DNA from: Strigamia acuminata
Taxonomy: Eukaryota; Arthropoda; Chilopoda; Geophilomorpha; Linotaeniidae
Assembly: GCA_949358305.1 (NCBI GenBank)
Contig: OX442314.1
Location: 33,041,608 to 33,105,607, forward strand
Direction of reading: 5' to 3'
Length of the DNA: 64,000 nt
Both the position numbers and the translations under genes were made by a program. Below the pieces are notes generated by a model, which searched no databases, had not been told where the DNA came from, and saw only the letters and a list, made by a program, of their open reading frames with translations. This document shows, one piece after another, positions 61,889 through 64,000 of this stretch. Within the stretch, counting starts at the first letter, position 1. The number at the start of each line of letters is the position of its first letter.

Positions 61889-64000
61889 ATGGAAGAGGAC
61901 ATGGAGGATGCTCTATTTGATGACATTTCATCCACAGAGCCAGATCCTCGCGTGGTTTTTTCCACAGAACCTGAAATCGACCATGTAAACGTTGCATTGA
62001 AGACAGGAAAGAGTATTACTCCCCTGCCTTACATCAAGGCAACACTAAACGGTTTAAAGGTCACCGCTCTGATGGATTCTGGGGCAACCCACAGGTACAT
62101 CAGCGGGGGAATGCTTAAAAAGCTAAACCTCTTGCACTTTATGACTCCATTTTTAGAAAATCGAGTTGTATACACTGGCGATAGGCCAACACGTCCAATC
62201 GGGACAATCACGCTGTCACTCAAGTGGCGGGGTGGCGAAATCCCTGTGACATTTACTGTTCTTCCATCAGCTTCCAAATTTATATTATTAGGTTGCTCTT
62301 GGATTATCGAAAATAGGATTGTTCTCAATCTAACAGATCGAGAATATTTCTTTCTTGATTTTCCACATGACACATTTCCCTTCGACGACCCACCATCGCC
62401 TGAAGAACTTGGAAATGCAATAATGGATCGATGGGATGCTTTGGTTGCAGAATCAAAGTCACCTTCTGTCTCCACGGCTGATTTGAGCCAGAGACTGTTA
62501 GCAAAAAGCAATTTGTCACCAAGGCAGAGATCTCAAATCTTAACTCTTGTAGAAAAATACAGACATGTGTTTAGTGACAAAGCTGGCTGCCACCCCACGT
62601 TGGAACATCCAATTCCGACTGGAGATGCGCCTTCATTTCGATGCAAAGACCGACCAATGAATCCCAAGAAAGCTGAGATTTATCGCGAATTGGTTGCCGA
62701 ATTGCTGAGAGATGGTTGGGCCGAACCTTGCGAGGGGAGTTATAAAAATCCCCCCGTGATTGTTGCAAAGAAAGACGGAGGGTACCGCCTCTGTATTGAC
62801 TTTCGCTGGCTAAATAAAATCACAATTAAGGACGTCTATCAGATGCCCTCAATTTCTATGATTTTGGCCTGTTTAGGTGGAAAAAAGTTCTTTTCTACTT
62901 TGGATTTAACTAAAGGTTATTACCAAATAAAACTTAAACCAAGTGACAAGAAGAAAACTGCTTTTTCTACTTCTGATGGAACATACCAGTTTACTCGTAT
63001 GCCTTTCGGACTGTGCAATGCACCCAGTGCGTTTCAGAGAATGATGGATCAAGTTCTTGGAACTGCACAACACAAGTGGGCACTCGCTTACCTCGATGAT
63101 ATTATCATCTTTAGCGACTCATTTGAAGAACACCTTCAGCATTTAGATGACATATTGTCAAAATTAGACAAAAATAAATTGACAGCGAGTCCGTCAAAGT
63201 CATTTATTTGCCCAGAAGAACTAAGTTTTCTTGGTTTCACGATGTCAAATGGGAGTTACAGCCCAAACAACGACAAAGTGGAAGCAATTTTAAATTATCC
63301 AACCCCTTCCAGTATAAAACAACTTCAGCGTTTTATTGGAATGGTGGGTTTCTATGCTGCTCTGATTCCAAAATTGAGTATTACTCAAAAACCGTTCTTT
63401 GCCCTTCTAAAGAAAGATACAAAATGGGAATGGTCTGAAGAATGCAATGTTGCCTTCGAATATTTGAAAAATCAACTTGCAAAAGGAATTATGCTGCCTC
63501 TGCCTGATTTCGCACGCAACTTCACCATCCATACAGATGCTAGTGGCGGCGGGCTCGGAGCTGTCCTCATGCAAATTGATGACCATGGTGCTTTAAGACC
63601 AGTTGCGTACGCCAGCAGAACTCTGCAAGGCGCGGAAAACAACTACAGCACCACCGATTTGGAATGTTTAGCTGTGGTTTGGGCGGTTGATAAGTTCAAG
63701 CCATACATTGAATATTCTGAATACCAAGTTGAGACTGACCATCATGCTCTGAGATTTCTCATGACAATGGAAAATCCAGCTGGAAGACTGGCTAGGTGGG
63801 CAATGAAATTGCAGAATGAAAATTTCACCATCAAGTACCGGAAAGGCACCGACAATCAAGTCGCAGATGCCTTATCCAGAGTCTCTCTTGATAATGGCAA
63901 TCCATTAGAAGGGAAAGCAACTCTAACTGAGATTATAGAGCCTGTTGCTCTGGCATATCTCACCAATGAGACCGATTACCCGATGTCTTTCGAGAACATT
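61889..64000 (+). CDS. pol: Gypsy-2 Pol (protease, RT, RNase H), runs off window
   Basis: The frame is -1 relative to gag and already open from before the gag stop; ATG 61889 is nominal. The protease has LMDSGATH (about 62070). The RT has RLCIDFRWLN (about 62785), TLDLTKGYYQI (about 62900), RMPFGLCNAP (about 63000) and the catalytic YLDDIIIF (about 63090). RNase H has IHTDASGGGLGA (about 63530), ATTDLEC-like NNYSTTDLECLAVVWA (about 63640) and TDHHALRFL. It is open to the last base; integrase must lie beyond. No perfect slippery heptamer is seen at the overlap (GAA ACC CCC GAG TAA), so the gag-pol shift mechanism differs from gypsy-1 or is less obvious. Confidence 0.9.
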   Translation, partial: MEEDMEDALFDDISSTEPDPRVVFSTEPEIDHVNVALKTGKSITPLPYIKATLNGLKVTALMDSGATHRYISGGMLKKLNLLHFMTPFLENRVVYTGDRPTRPIGTITLSLKWRGGEIPVTFTVLPSASKFILLGCSWIIENRIVLNLTDREYFFLDFPHDTFPFDDPPSPEELGNAIMDRWDALVAESKSPSVSTADLSQRLLAKSNLSPRQRSQILTLVEKYRHVFSDKAGCHPTLEHPIPTGDAPSFRCKDRPMNPKKAEIYRELVAELLRDGWAEPCEGSYKNPPVIVAKKDGGYRLCIDFRWLNKITIKDVYQMPSISMILACLGGKKFFSTLDLTKGYYQIKLKPSDKKKTAFSTSDGTYQFTRMPFGLCNAPSAFQRMMDQVLGTAQHKWALAYLDDIIIFSDSFEEHLQHLDDILSKLDKNKLTASPSKSFICPEELSFLGFTMSNGSYSPNNDKVEAILNYPTPSSIKQLQRFIGMVGFYAALIPKLSITQKPFFALLKKDTKWEWSEECNVAFEYLKNQLAKGIMLPLPDFARNFTIHTDASGGGLGAVLMQIDDHGALRPVAYASRTLQGAENNYSTTDLECLAVVWAVDKFKPYIEYSEYQVETDHHALRFLMTMENPAGRLARWAMKLQNENFTIKYRKGTDNQVADALSRVSLDNGNPLEGKATLTEIIEPVALAYLTNETDYPMSFENI

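Overview
This window is nuclear DNA from an invertebrate animal, most likely an arthropod. The evidence is a set of animal-type genes (an ADAM metalloprotease, a Jun-like bZIP factor, a C2H2 zinc-finger protein, an SV2/SVOP-like transporter, divergent TBP and TFIIB paralogs). They have short GT-AG introns of about 50-80 bp and TATA-type core promoters, set in AT-rich DNA loaded with LTR retrotransposons, MITEs and minisatellites. I see no rRNA, convincing tRNA, bacterial operon or CRISPR array.

Layout. 1-10.3 kb: a Ty3/gypsy-type element whose 5' LTR lies outside the window. It has gag, a -1 frameshift site and a pol split by a 906-bp DNA transposon with an 8-bp target duplication. These are followed by a promoter and a spliced gene (829 aa) of unknown function, then a polypurine tract and LTR-like head. 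10.3-12 kb: LTR or leader-like DNA rich in RNA-type stem-loops, including five tandem hairpins with covarying stems. 12-20.9 kb: transposon debris (Copia 3' end with its LTR, a DDE transposase fragment, small broken ORFs).

21-37 kb is the gene-dense core: zinc-finger gene (+), Jun (+), five-exon ADAM10/17-like gene (-) with a 153-bp higher-order minisatellite in an intron, a 30-bp minisatellite upstream of it, three small minus-strand genes (two of them membrane proteins), and a nine-exon SV2-like transporter (+). 37-46.5 kb: two related unknown genes (662 aa and a copy with an early TGA) bracket three tandem FAM228-like genes.

47-57.4 kb: duplicated blocks carrying a TBP-like gene and a TFIIB-like gene, both on the minus strand. 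A young Copia element (LTRs differ at 1 base of 184) has inserted immediately upstream of the TBP-like core, and a foldback MITE has inserted into the Copia pol. A MITE and a FAM228 pseudogene follow. 58-64 kb: the leader, gag and start of pol of a second gypsy-type element that runs off the end.

Themes: nested transposition (DNA transposons in gypsy pol and Copia pol), local gene duplication with gene conversion and decay, divergent general transcription factor paralogs side by side, and structured RNA elements in retroelement leaders. Coordinates of splice sites come from reading GT/AG signals with phase and family continuity; none has been tested with RNA data.
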